A DNA stretch of 64,000 nt from Prorocentrum cordatum (taxonomy: Eukaryota > Sar > Dinophyceae > Prorocentrales > Prorocentraceae): the NCBI GenBank assembly GCA_963575745.1, contig CAUYUJ010003425.1, forward strand, positions 522,097-586,096, written 5' to 3'. The position numbers and the translations under genes are program-made. The notes beneath the pieces were generated by a model. That model did not search any database. It saw only the letters and a program-made list of their open reading frames with translations, and was not told the origin of the DNA. This document shows positions 9,985 to 20,510 of the stretch, piece by piece (position 1 is the stretch's first letter; each line of letters opens with the position of its first letter).

Positions 9985-10364
9985 AGCGAGGTCTCGCTAA
10001 GCTGCCGCGGCAAATGGCCGAGGTATATGCGGGGGCCCACTGTGCGACGCGTAAGACAAAAATGTACGCCAGCATGCAAGAAGATGCCTTCAATGTCAAT
10101 CTCGACACGGTAATTGCACGCAGAGACCTCCAAACATTCTTGGACAGTGAGTGCGCACTTGGAGCTCGCCGTGATCCCGGGCGGCTTCTCCGCGACCGGC
10201 TGGAGCAAGTGCCCCAGCCAGCGCGCGCCTTGCTTGCGCCAGTCACAGATTGAATTGATGACCTGTCGAACTGGTATCTGAGAAGCGTCATGCCCAACTA
10301 GTGATTGCAATGTGCTCGTCAACTTGCTTGTGCATTTCACATGCGCCCTGGGATCGAATATCAA
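9960..10364 (-). pseudogene. Reverse transcriptase fingers/motif A fragment
   Basis: A 134-codon minus frame. Residues ~83-97 read NYRVEIDIEGIFLHAG, which fits RT motif A with a hydrophobic-D-hydrophobic catalytic Asp. Upstream, ICDWRKQGARWLGHLLQP and ITASSKCALTVQECLE fit the region before motif A. It overlaps the next fragment in a different frame, consistent with a frameshift near 9970. Confidence 0.5.
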
Positions 10365-10758
10365 AAATGTTGGGAACCATAAGTGTCACGACGATGCTGC
10401 AGCCAAACGCGGGAAATGTAATGATATATTCTGCGCGCCCAAATGCCAGGAATACCGCTTGGTTCCCACAACCAGGGGCCGTATTTAATGTGTATATATA
10501 TATACACCGTGCCATTATTCCATGCACGTGCGCTCATGGGAGGGATCGCGCAAGGGGAGATAAAGTTAGGTGCGCGCGCATGTCCCTACGATGCGTGAAC
10601 ATGTCATGCACGACCAACGCTTGGCACTTCTCTGGCGAGCCGATGTAGTAGAAATGCTGCCTGCTCTTGAGGTCCTTCAATGGTCGCTGATCTCGTAAAT
10701 TTGAACGATATCGAAGGCCATTCGGATTAGGTGGATATGGCGCCACTGCATCAATCAC
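10288..10758 (-). pseudogene. Upstream part of the decayed RT element
   Basis: Minus frames at 10288-10527 and 10534-10758 contain plausible protein (IYTLNTAPGCGNQAVF and HFYYIGSPEKCQALVVHDMF) but are interrupted. They lie in the same order and orientation as the RT fragments, so they are taken as part of the same element. No domain recognised. Confidence 0.35.
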
Positions 10759-10795
10759 CTAGTTGTTCAAGCGTTGCAACCAAGACGTGGCTTGA

Positions 10796-11059
10796 TCAGC
10801 GCATAGCCAACGCTCCGAATTGTAAAATTTGCGCCTCCACGTCTTGCTGGAGAGGGCCCGGAGCAGCTTCAGATCTCGATCGCCAAACGTGGAATCGATG
10901 TGGAAGCATGCGTTGCCGTGAACCCAGGAGGAAATTCACGTTGAATGAATCCCCCAGGTCGTCTTCCCAGTCAGGCTCCAGGAAGCGTAATAATTTGTGC
11001 CGTGAAGTTGCGGCCTCGTCCAGCATCTCCTGCGTGCGGGAGTAAGCATTGAGCTCCAC
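10796..11059 (-). pseudogene. Conserved-looking fragment upstream of the RT
   Basis: An 87-codon minus frame starting MELNAYSRTQEMLDEAATSR, with acidic FLEPDWEDDLGDSFNVNF following. The composition is protein-like; no family recognised. Probably an N-terminal part of the same RT element. Confidence 0.35.
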
Positions 11060-11077
11060 TGAACGGTGAAATCTATC

Positions 11078-11800
11078 TCAAGCGCGCCGCAAAGACTGGC
11101 ATAGCTGAGCGCGAGTGGGGGCAACAACGAACTTGCCGCCGGTCGTGATCAAAAACTTCGTAACGCGTGAGCCGAGACCGACGAACTCAAAGACAACTCG
11201 CGCCTGCGTCCAATTCTGGATGCTGTTGGGCGTCAGTCTTTTTGAGTAGTAGCCGGACGTGATAGGAGGCACCCTGCTTCGCAGGAAACCGCGGGTGCTG
11301 GCCCAGCAGGCATCTAAGAACGCTCTGCCTTTGCCTCGGCCGTTCTCCCTCTTCCTGCCCGACTGGCCGCGTCCAGCGGCTCGTCCGCGACCGCGACCCT
11401 TGGGATTGGAGTCCCAGGCGGTGGTCTTGCCTTTGGGTTTGCTTTTGGACTTGCCTTTGCCTTTGCTTTTGCTCGAGTCCTTGCCACAGCTCCTGCCGTA
11501 GCTCTTGCCTTTGTCTTTGGCGTCGGAGGTGTCCCCCTTGCCTCTGCCAGCACTGCGCCCTCTGCCGCGAGCGCTGGGAGCACCCCTGCCACGTCCTCGG
11601 CCTCGACCACCCTTGGTCGACTGTGTCGCCCTGGGTGCTGTGATGGTCTGCTGGTCGCTTTTCTTGAACAAGGCATTGAATGTTGCATTGTTTGCTAACC
11701 ATGTTCGTGGCAGACGCCTGGTTGTTGGGATGCAATACCTCCTTGGGCTTGCTCCTGGGGAAATGTGCAAAGTGCTGCTCCATGGACATGCGGAGTGCAA
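11078..11800 (-). pseudogene. Basic RGRG/KSKGK-rich protein, gag-like
   Basis: A 240-codon minus frame. Residues ~60-140 are a strongly basic low-complexity region (GRGRGRGAPSARGRG and KGKGKSKSKPKGK). After that comes ordinary protein with SGYYSKRLTPNSIQN and GLGSRVTKFLITTGGKF. An RNA-binding, gag-like role is inferred from the basic tract and the position upstream of the RT. Its true N-terminus seems to be in another frame (MDNLEKAWLELQQMDGNE at 11855 downwards), so at least one frameshift is present near 11690. Confidence 0.4.
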
Positions 11801-11857
11801 CCTCGTTGCCGTCCATTTGCTGTAACTCCAACCATGCCTTCTCCAAATTATCCATCT

Positions 11858-12097
11858 TCAGCTGGTGTCGTCACTTCTGCTTCTCGAAATACTTGACGAA
11901 GTTGTTGGCTGTGTGATGGCATCGCATCGGACCACTGCAATGCAGTTCTCGATGAGTTGCTCCTCTGTTGCAACCTCTTGTTTCAGTTTCGCCGAAGAGT
12001 CTTTGAGCGCCTTGAAGTGGAGCGCAAAAAGTCTGAGTGGACATAGCGTTCCCTGCCAGCGCTCTGACTCTTCCACTGCAATGTAAAACTCTGCCAC
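11858..12097 (-). pseudogene. Possible N-terminal fragment of the same element
   Basis: A 79-codon minus frame with EERWQ-type and KQEVATEEQLIENC stretches, overlapping by 4 bp the start of the next frame. Part of the 9.3-12.2 kb minus-strand element by position; no domain recognised. Confidence 0.25.
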
Positions 12098-12261
12098 GTT
12101 CGCGGGATAGCTGGCTCTCTCGGCACCCGCAGAAATGGATCCAAACCCAAGGGAATATTTGAAGCAGATCTTGTTGTCAAAGGGTCCCCCGGGTTATCCA
12201 TGACGAGCCATTCGCTCCATTATTTGATCTTTTCCGTGTGCCTCTTTAACATTCACATGTC

Positions 12262-12930
12262 GCGCCATCTCCCAGGAGGCCCCTGTGCTTTTGTACCAGT
12301 TCCTATTTCGCTCACCCGCGCACCCGCCGCCGTCATCACCGTCCACCCGTTCGCGCCCCCCTTAATCACCTCCCCTCGCCCGTCGTCCTCCCCCCTCGTT
12401 CCTCCCCCTTCTGCTTCCCTCCCCCTTCTGCTTCCCTGTCCTCTCCCACCGTTCCTGCACTATTGCAGCTTCGTGCCAGTCCACATAAAGCGCCCCATCG
12501 TCTCAGGGGCGCTGGCAAGGGTGGATCGCTTCACCATCCCCGGAGAAAACAAGCCGGAGGCGCTAGTCGAGCTCGCTCGTGTTATCCTGGCCTCTGGGTT
12601 TCCTGCAGTTTTGATGTGCCGCTGGATGTTGAGCCGCCGGGGCGTTAGTACACCAGGCTGGGTACAGTTCGCGTGCTCCCAGATAGCGGTGCCAGCAGGA
12701 CCCTAGCTATTATGAACCCCTCCTCGGAAAGCTTATCCTCGGCTCCCTCTCTGCCCTCTCGGCTTGGCCCCGTCCTCCCCTAGGGCCTCTTCCCGCCTCA
12801 TCCCCCTCGCCGTCTTGCCTCGGCCCGCCGTCCCTTACCCCCCCTTTCCTCCTGCCGTGGATGAAGGGGTCTGCCGAGTCCACCCCGAAGCCCTGCTTGG
12901 CCCCGGCGCACGGCGCCGGAGGCATGTTCC
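12262..12930 (+). repeat. Dispersed repeat, copy 2
   Basis: Partner of 7811-8460. It again encodes DRFTIPGENKPEALVELARV followed by SGFPA (from about 12520), in the 168-codon frame 12200-12706. Confidence 0.65.
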
Positions 12931-13156
12931 AGGGAAGCCCTCCCCGGAACACGCCTCGAGGATCTCTCCGGCGTAAAGCTGGAGGATCCCGCCAGACCCG
13001 AAACGATGGCGGATGGGCCGGCACGCCGGTTTTCCCAGAGCTTAGGCAGAGCACTTCGGCCATGCATCGTGTCACGGTTTAGAGGTCAGGACTTAAAGGA
13101 GGTCCAGACGTACCTCCACTTTCTTTGCATCGTAATTTAATGCACCAGTCAACCAA

Positions 13157-13789
13157 TTACTCATCTTCCTCCCTCCCTCCCTCGCTCTGCTCGTCCTTAT
13201 GCACAACAGATGGCGTTGGGAGGGCTGAGGGTGAGGGCGGGCAGTTGCCGCCAGAGGAAGGAGCATCCGAGGTGGGCCTCTCAATGAGGTGATGGATTGA
13301 ACGTATATCGTTGAAGACGGCTTGGAGGGCCTGGGTGCATCGCCATAGAGTTGAGCCAGTTGCTTCACGCTGCGTGCCTGGTACGGTAACAACGTCGGTT
13401 GCGCACCGAATCCGTGACGCAATGTCTCCGTGACATTCAGATCCCGGGTTACGGAGTGCCGTCTTGGACCAAGTCCGTGACGCACCAACTCCGTGACATT
13501 GACATTCGTGTTGCGGTTGGCCGTTTGTGTGCACAGTGTTTCTTACTCCCATTACCGTGGGAAAACAGATTGGCGGACAGGCCCCTACACCGGATAGGCC
13601 AGCAGAGCCCAAATCCGAGGTCGGCCACTCAAAAGGGCGATGGACCAGTTCGCACCCAAATTCGCGACGCAACGAGAATGTCACGAATTTCGGTGCCGCG
13701 CCCGAAAGGGTTTCCCTCGACAGTGGAGCCCCAAACAGCTCGATCAGAGCGGGGGGGACTTCCCAAATCCCCGTCGAAGGATTTGGCAT
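13157..13789 (-). CDS. Candidate exon of an unidentified gene
   Basis: A 210-codon minus frame. Its first third reads like real protein (STGIWEVPPALIELFGAPLS, APKFVTFSLRREF). Later parts contain short direct repeats based on TCCGTGAC and look less convincing. It follows 13744-14070 on the same strand in a different frame, so the two may be exons or a frameshifted gene. Plus-strand frames in the same place (13527-13901) are a weaker alternative. Confidence 0.35.
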   Translation of the reverse strand: MPNPSTGIWEVPPALIELFGAPLSRETLSGAAPKFVTFSLRREFGCELVHRPFEWPTSDLGSAGLSGVGACPPICFPTVMGVRNTVHTNGQPQHECQCHGVGASRTWSKTALRNPGSECHGDIASRIRCATDVVTVPGTQREATGSTLWRCTQALQAVFNDIRSIHHLIERPTSDAPSSGGNCPPSPSALPTPSVVHKDEQSEGGREEDE

Positions 13790-14070
13790 CCTATACCGAG
13801 ATATGGCCGAAAAAAATGAGTGGAATGGAATACGTCCTTCACAGCCGTTGGCAAGAAAAACGGGTACATGGACCCCCCTGGTGTCAGCAGGTGGCCGATA
13901 GCTTTCTGCAGTACCTCCGATTTTGAGGATGTGGTGCGCGGTCGGCCAACTATTATATTATGTTCTTCTCGCAGTCGCACAGTCTCCAGTATTTCGTTGA
14001 TGGTCACCTCATCCTTAAAGATGGGTCTAGGTACACTTTTAAGCCTATCGCACGCTTGGTAATCCTCCAT
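13744..14070 (-). CDS. Candidate exon of an unidentified gene
   Basis: A 108-codon minus frame with strongly protein-like composition: FKDEVTINEILETVRLREEH, IIVGRPRTTSSKSEVLQKAI and AVKDVFHSTHFFRPYLG. No family recognised. The upstream side runs into the CTC tract, which in this frame codes for Glu. It could be a C-terminal cytoplasmic part of a minus-strand gene that includes 15.2 and 18 kb, but that link is speculative. Confidence 0.4.
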   Translation of the reverse strand: MEDYQACDRLKSVPRPIFKDEVTINEILETVRLREEHNIIVGRPRTTSSKSEVLQKAIGHLLTPGGSMYPFFLPTAVKDVFHSTHFFRPYLGIGCQILRRGFGKSPPL

Positions 14071-14455
14071 TTCCTCTTCCTCCTCCTCATCCTCCTCCTC
14101 CGCCTCCGCCTCCCCCTCCTCCTCCTCCTCCTCCTTCTCCTCCTTCTCCTCCTCCTCCCTACCTCCCTAACCCCCTACCTCCCTACCTCCCCGTCCTCCA
14201 TCCATCCCTGCTCCTCCTCCTCCTCATCCTCCTCCTCCTCCTCCTCTGCCTCCTGATCCTCCACCTCCTTCTTCCACTCCTCCTCCGCCTCCTCCTCCTC
14301 CGCCCTCCTTCCTCCTCCCTCCGCCCTCCTCTCTCCTCCCTCCTCCCTCTTCCTCCCTCCTCTCTACTCCCTCATTCCTCCTACGTGCTCCCTCCTCCTC
14401 CTCCTCCGCCTCCTACTCCTCTGCCTCCTTCTCCTCCTCCTCCTCCTCATCTCAA
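14071..14455. repeat. (CTC)n pyrimidine tract
   Basis: About 385 bp almost entirely of C and T on the plus strand, mostly CTC/TCC triplets. Confidence 0.9.
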
Positions 14456-14910
14456 GAGGGTGGACAAGGATCCAGACCAACAGATGCCCGCCGAAAACAG
14501 ACAAACACTGGACACTGGGACCCCCTCAGGCCGTGGAGGCGGACCGGGGGGGGCGAAGACTCAAACAGACTTAAACGAGCTCAGCATCACGAGGGCAAGG
14601 AGGCTGACCGTGACCCCAGCCATCTGATGTCTTAGTTTTTTCCCCACAATACAGGGTCCCCAGAAGTTTCGACCCTTCGCCAGGGCCAGTTTTTCTTCCT
14701 CGAACAACCTTCCTGAGATCCAACGTGGGGAAAATTTCCAACATCGCGATAAATCACTCCAGAGTCCTAGACCTCATCTTTCTGCTATATTTTCTGAACT
14801 GGATCGCTCTGGGATGGTCTGGGAGCCCGAACCAAGGCGAAACCGCCCGATGCGACAAAGTTGCAGCGCCCGGATCTGAGCGGTGGACGAGGCGACCAGA
14901 AGGCGCAGAG
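14456..14910. other. No gene recognised
   Basis: Mixed-composition DNA between the pyrimidine tract and the CAG repeat; no frame stands out. Confidence 0.4.
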
Positions 14911-14913
14911 GAA

Positions 14914-14967
14914 CAGCAGCAGCAGCAGCAGCAGCAATAGCAGCAGCAGCAGCAGCAGCAAGAGCAC
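14914..14967. repeat. (CAG)n microsatellite
   Basis: Interrupted CAG triplets; poly-Ala on the minus strand. Confidence 0.9.
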
Positions 14968-15189
14968 ATACGACCCGGGGGGGGATTGCACCGCACCTTG
15001 GCTGATCCTCCGACTTCGAGTTCTGTCGGAAATGTACCCCACATGATGCGAAAAAGCAGGGCGGAACTCTCCGCCTCAGGAAAACATTGTGCGAATATTT
15101 CCGCAACAGCGTGGCGGAAACAATGACTGCAAAAAAGGTGCGGAAATCGGCATCAAAGAAGCTCGAACAGTAGGGCGGAAGCTTCCGCC

Positions 15190-15425
15190 CTATACTTGCG
15201 AAATCGCCAAGAAAGTACGCCTGATCCGGAGTCAGCGTGGCCGAGAGGGGCACCTTCACAATCACGCTGCTCGCCGACACCACCGCCACCGCGCCCACGG
15301 CCGCCATGATGGCCAGGGACGCCGAGGCGATGCTCGACGTGGAGGCTAAGATGTCCGAGCTCACCTGCTGCAGCGGCCTGCGGGAGGTGGACTCCAGATC
15401 CCCTCGCGCCGTGGAAAAATCATGA
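15190..15425 (-). CDS. Candidate exon with one transmembrane segment
   Basis: Within a longer minus frame (14774-15499) this part reads QQVSSDILASTSSIASASLA, then IMAAVGAVAVVSASSVIV (a likely membrane helix), then KVPLSATLTPDQAYFLGDF. A possible donor CAA|GTATAG follows. The rest of the frame is poly-Ala from the CAG repeat and probably not exon. It lies 2.6 kb downstream of the SEA-like/CCP exon on the same strand and could be the membrane anchor of that protein. Confidence 0.35.
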
Positions 15426-16240
15426 CGCAAGGTTCGAGTTTCAAGGTTTCTGGGCGTTTTCGTCCGTCGTCGGCGATTTTCCAGCCTCGGGATGCGCATC
15501 GCCGAGGGCGTCCCAGGGGAGCCCAGATCATCCCGAATCGACGCCGCAGACCCGAGCTATGGCCCGAAAACCCTACCCCCTCGCGTCGTGCAAACATCCT
15601 GATGCACGGTTTTCCGCCGTTTTCGCCCTCCGCGGGCCCTCGCCGAGCCCCACGACCGTCAAGAGAAGACTCAGGATGCCAAGCTGGTCCTGGGGAGTGG
15701 GGTGGAGCCTTCCGGGGGTCCACGTCATAAAAAAGATCATGACGTCGGGGGTCTGGGGACCCATCGCCGGGGGTCTGGGGACCCAGATCCCCGACAATAA
15801 CTTCGTTGGTTCCCTGAGGTTTTCCAGCCTCGGGACGGCTGCGCCTCGCCGAGGGCATTACAGGAATGCCAAGATCGTCCCGAACAGCCTCCAGCGGCCG
15901 GAGTCCCCAGATCTCCGACGGTATGATGCTTTCATGTGGGCGTTTCCCCTTGGTCTCGACCTCTGGGGCCCGTTCTCGGCGTTTTTTTGTCCCCAGGGAG
16001 CTAGGAGTCCTGGGAGGAGGATGGGGGCACAAAGATCGAGGTCCGAGTTTCTGAACGTTCTGCATAGGCCCAGCTTAAACCCCCTCGAGATCCCGGTCAG
16101 AGCGCACCCAGGGATAGGCCCAGGGGCCGATTTCCACAGACCAGGCGCAGACCTCTGGGCACCACGAGTAAAAAGCGCGACTGACGGGCTTCCACTATTT
16201 CCTGTGTCTGGCCTGGGACAGTACAGCGACTGACACGGGA
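15426..16240. repeat. Decayed tandem repeat region
   Basis: The phrase CCAGCCTCGGGA followed by GCCGAGGGC...AGATCRTCCCGAA occurs near 15482 and 15829, and GGGGTCTGGGGACCCA is doubled at 15748-15785. Long frames on both strands cross the repeats and are not convincing. Confidence 0.5.
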
Positions 16241-17660
16241 CGAAAAAATCAGTCCGTGGGGTGTCGTCGACCGCTCCAGGGGCCCGCCCCGCGCAAGCAT
16301 CGCGTGTCGCCAGAGGTTCGGGGCCTCCCACGCGATAGGGTCCAAAGAGAACGCGCTGCACCGCCGGTGCAGCAGCGATGCGCGGCTGGAAAACGTATGG
16401 TTCCAGATGACACGACATCGTCTTCTGTCAACACGTGGGAGCCTCCCATGCCATCTTGCCGGCTCTCGCGAATCGACGCTAACCGATACCAATCGACGCT
16501 GATCGACGCTAGTCGACGCTAGATCGAAGCTGATAAGCGTTAAACGAACGATAATGCATTCTAAAGATGGGATTCCGAGAAAATTCAAGGCTCTCATAAG
16601 TTGCTACTGAACATCGCCGGCGTATCGGCTATGTACAAGCGAAGATGGCAGTGCAATCGTCGGGCCCTGGCTCTGCACACACTCACTGGTTGGTGGGACA
16701 CCCTGGCCCTGGCTCTGCTCTGGCCCCCTACTGGAGGGGTGGTCGGAGGCTTCCAGCAATTGCCCGAGTGGTTCGGCGGCCTGTGGGACTTGGGAGGAGG
16801 AGGAGGAGGCTGGATGAGAGGGGGCAGAAAGCGGGGTGGACGGAGGAAGAAAGAGGGAGGAGGTAGGAGTGAGAGAGGAGTGAGGCTGACAAGGAGAAGT
16901 AAAAGAAGGATGCGCAAGAAGGGGGGGACAGAAAGAGAGAAACGGGAGGAGGAGCCCGAACTCTTCAGATGCTCAACAGCTCAGGGGTGGGATATGCAGC
17001 AACCATCGAGGCACTCATGCTCTTGGGGGATCGCAGAAAACCCTTGAAACACTCAGAGAAATTTGGGGTCGGAGGTGCCCAATGCACCTCTCAGGCTGTT
17101 CAGGGATCCGCGGTCAGGGTCGCGGCGGCCGGGAGTTGTGAGGAGAGCCCCTCGCGCCGAAAAACTGATGCTGCCACAGGCGGTGGGGGGAGGCCAGGGG
17201 TACGGTTTGACATCCAAGGCCATCCCCGACAGGGGAGTCAGTTGAGACAGCGGCGGTCCTGCCTGGCGCCTCCTCCTCCTCCTCCTGTTAAATCTGCGAA
17301 CGAAGGTTCTTACTCAGAGGACCTCTTCTGCGCTTCTGGCCAGGCCTATGCTCCCGTGCTGTGGAGCACGCGTGCTGGCCAATGAGGACCCCATGAATCA
17401 TTCGCTGCATCCGCACGTGCACAGCACACACACACACTGTCTGTAATTCGTGGCGTCTTGTATTGCAGAACCTGCAGGCGATTTGGCACAATGAATGTTC
17501 GCGACTTGAGCAAGGTATGTCCGACTCGAGGCCCTTCAAAGGCGGGGGTTGAGGTGCTCAGTCGATTGTCCAGGAGCCTCACTTCAAAGTCAGGAGTCCT
17601 CTCCCCGCAGTGATGATGTGCTCACCAGTGCCCAGGCTTGACCAGGTCTCCACGGCCCCC
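16241..17660. other. No gene recognised
   Basis: Contains a short (ATCGACGCT)n repeat near 16471-16520, a GGA-rich purine tract at about 16793-16950 and a (CA)n near 17428. Frames at 16601-17047 and 16969-17385 are dominated by the purine tract and Gly/Arg runs. Confidence 0.4.
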
Positions 17661-17725
17661 TGAATCCTCCTCCTCCTCCTCCTCCTCCTCCTCTTCCTCC
17701 TCCTCCTCCTCCTTCTCCTCCCTGG
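17661..17725. repeat. (CTC)n tract
   Basis: CTC triplets with a few interruptions. Confidence 0.85.
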
Positions 17726-17978
17726 CTGCATAAACTTAAATTCTTGGAGGTGCGCGCTGATTTCCTTGGATTCGCGCTGGGCCCCCATCCCTGACACGCG
17801 GAGCACGCCAGGGGCGGCGCTGGAGGCGCCGCCAGGGGGCTGCAGCGCAGATCCGAGGAATCCGCGCGGTCCGAGTTGTTTTGTTTTGTTTCTGTCATTG
17901 TTTGTTCGCCTACTCCTCCCTCCTCCCTCCCCCCTCCTCCCCTCCGAGGGGCGAAGAGGGGAGAGGCCTCGTATCCAC

Positions 17979-18780
17979 GAGTGCGCACCGCGTGCCGGTG
18001 AGGATGCCGCCCTCGGAGCACACGAAGAGGCCGTCGCCCTCGGAGGCGTAGCCTCGGTCGCACCGCGGGGTGCAGGTGGAGTTCTCCTCGAGCAGCTCTG
18101 GGCAGTCTCCCATGCTACCGTTCTCCGGGGCGACGACGAAGCAGCCCGTGACGGTCGAGGTGGTGGTCGTCTGGGTCAGAGTGTTAATCACGACAGTGGG
18201 CCAACCCTCGATCCAGAAGGAGGACACGGGGCCTGTCGAGGGGTCGGCGATGAAGACGTCCTCGATGTCGGTGATGTTCCTGATCTTGGCTTCCAATAGA
18301 GTTGCGAGGGTCGCCTCATTAGCTTGGTCTTCGTACTCGAGCGCGAACGTTTCTGCCTCAGACTGGGTCAAGTACGTCACTACAATCTCCACGATGACAG
18401 ACCCCTGACTGAGAAAAACCTCCAACGTTGCATCATCACTGAGGTTCCCAAACGTTTCGAGGAAACCATCTATCACGGACTGCTTGAACGTTTCTTCCAA
18501 CGACTTGTTGGACGTGAGCTTTGTGTAGTCCATTTGCTGAACCGCAAGCACCACACTCGCCTGTTGATTCTTGGGCGGCGGGGGCGCTGGCGTGGGAGCA
18601 GGAGCTGGTGTCGGAGGCACTGCTGGTGTGGGGAGCGGTGCCGATGTGGGCACCGGTGCCGGCGTGGGCGCCACCGTTGTGCTTGTACGCGTGCTTGTCC
18701 GCGTCGCCTCTTCGCAGTAGCACAGCCGGCGCCTCGCATCTCCGCCTGGCTCATCAGCGCACGAAAATGTGGACAGATCC
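17979..18780 (-). CDS. Exon of a secreted or membrane protein: Pro/Thr linker, SEA-like domain, CCP-like domain
   Basis: On the minus strand an AG|G acceptor (CCCGCAG|GGATC) opens the exon at 18780 and a donor CTC|GTGGAT can close it at 17979. In order: a short Cys-containing start (FSCADEPGGDARRRLCYCEE); a T/P-rich linker (PTPAP repeats); a ~105-residue SEA-like or ferredoxin-like domain from SVVLAVQQMDYTKL to about FIADPST, with the typical LSQGSVIVEIVV strand; then a sushi/CCP-like unit, CFVVAPENGSMGDCPELLEE to SEGGILTGTRC, with C-x-NG-x-G-x-C...C...C..GY...C..G.L...C spacing. Such combinations are frequent in large dinoflagellate extracellular proteins. Partner exons are not certain; 15190-15425 is a candidate membrane anchor. 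This is the most convincing host exon in the window. Confidence 0.65.
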
Positions 18781-19079
18781 CTGCGGGACGCGCTCACGTA
18801 ACACCTGGGGAGAGGGAGGCTGGCCAGTACGATCAAGCCTCCGCAGGCCCACGGTGTGCCCAAACCCAAACCCTCGTGGATGTGGCCTCCGAGCCTGGAC
18901 GCGTGCCGATGTCCGCTTTTCAAGAGCCTGATGGCTTCTCCTGTCCCTCGACTCGCGCAGCTTTCATGAACTCTACAGATTCCCCGAAGATCTTGTCTGT
19001 AAGGCTCCCATGAGATGTTTCGAAAGGCCTGGTGTGAAGCCATCTGGATCCAGAATCGTTGGCTGGCCCGTGGCCCGTG

Positions 19080-19138
19080 GCCTGCCGTATGGTCTCCAGT
19101 ATGGTCTCTTGTATGGTCTGCTGAATTGTATCCGTTAT
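19080..19138 (-). repeat. 15-bp tandem repeat, in-frame TIQETI-type
   Basis: TATGGTCTC/TATGGTCTG units of about 15 bp. On the minus strand they lie in a 104-codon frame (18920-19234) and read as TIQQTIQETILETIRQ. There is no evidence that it is a real protein. Confidence 0.6.
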
Positions 19139-19284
19139 CGCCTCCTTGGTGGTATCCTTTCGAATACTTCCTAGGGTCATATCTGTACTACCTTTGGCTT
19201 TTGCTGACAAATGTTTGCCTATGTTTGCCAACAACGACCCGCAACAGTGAGATGCTTCACTGTGGAAATTTACACTATGTAGTG

Positions 19285-19505
19285 TGGCATATATGATGTG
19301 TGGTTTATGTGGTGCGAACTTCGACGCCCAAACTATGTCGCGCAGTAGGTGTGGTGCAAATACATGTCGTGCGAGCTATGCGGTGCAAATTATGTGGTGC
19401 AGTATGTTTAGTACGAACTATACGGTGTCTCTACGTGGTGCGATAAATGTGTTGCATTTTGTTTGGTATGAACCTTGTGGCCAAATCTACGTGGTGCAAT
19501 CACTC
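19285..19505. repeat. TGTGGTGCGAACT-type short repeats
   Basis: Diverged ~20-bp units with the words GTGGTGC and GCGAACT or GCAAAT. Similar units border the macro-array units near 21790 and 24435. Confidence 0.6.
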
Positions 19506-20510
19506 CACTGCTCCACTGCTCGCGCAATCATCCCACCCACCCATCCGCAATGTGGTATGCAAAGTGGAAGCGATTGCGATGAGTGTTTGGTGTTGGCTGG
19601 TGCATCTTTGCGGCCGCACTGACCAGCGCATGCTCGCGCGCGCAGCGGCCAGGTAGTTTGGCGCGACCGACGCGAACGCGGTGGCGTTGACCGCTCGGCA
19701 CATCCCAGCGGACACTTCATTGCGAGTCGGCGACTTGGGCGGGCGCGGTATCATGGCAACTATGACAACGGTAAACACGATGATGACAGTAGCGATGCTA
19801 GTGACGGTGCTGACGGCGACGGCGGGGCAGCCAGTGACGGCGCCGATGCTCATCACGCCTACGACGATGACGCCGTTTCCGTGGTGAAGGTTTTGGAAGG
19901 AGTTCGGCATGCGCGCGCGGCCGGCGCGCGAGTGGCCCGCATTGTATTATTTGACGCGGATCGTGCCACCCCAGCACGCGCGCCACGGCGTTCGAACGAT
20001 TTCGACATGCGCGCGCGAAGCCTGTTTGGTAGCATGTTATGAAAAAACAGTGCTAAAACCCATCGTTTTTTCTCAAGAATGTCGCGAGAGCGCACGCGCA
20101 AGTTTGTTTTGAAATACGCGCTACGACACCCCATGTGTTTTTGTTTTAACTACGTTTTTGGACACTCGGTTTGAAATCCCTACGGAACCCCAAAAAATAT
20201 TTGAAGGATTTCGGTACGCGCGCGCGCGATCACGCGCGCGCGTGCACTTCGCCCCATTTGTTGCAAGGGATTCTTGAGAATTTATCATTTGTTATAGACG
20301 AGTGTGCACGCATAGCATTTGCTGCAAAGGATGGCGGGGGGGGGGGGGCGATGCCGATTGGGCTGGGATTGTACGAGATCATATGTTGGATGGACGATGG
20401 GGCAGGCTCACATGTAAATTGCAATGCGACAAGGGGAACCGAAAATCTCAAGGGGGGGTAGAGTCTATTTATTCTCTGCTTAGAAATGAGAAATGAATTT
20501 CTGTTCGCAA
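19500..20510. repeat. Macro-array unit 1 (~1.3-kb family)
   Basis: Starts with CTGCTCGCGCAATCATCCCAC at ~19508 and contains GCGGCCGC at ~19611, a GCATGCGCGCGCGGCCGGCG block at ~19907 and a GGATGGCGGGG...TGGGCTGG block at ~20330. All recur in the next units. Confidence 0.75.

Noticed and set aside
13527-13901. Plus-strand frame opposite the candidate minus exons
   Set aside because: Some parts look protein-like, but the minus frame (EVTINEILETVRLREE and neighbours) is more convincing; kept only as an alternative.
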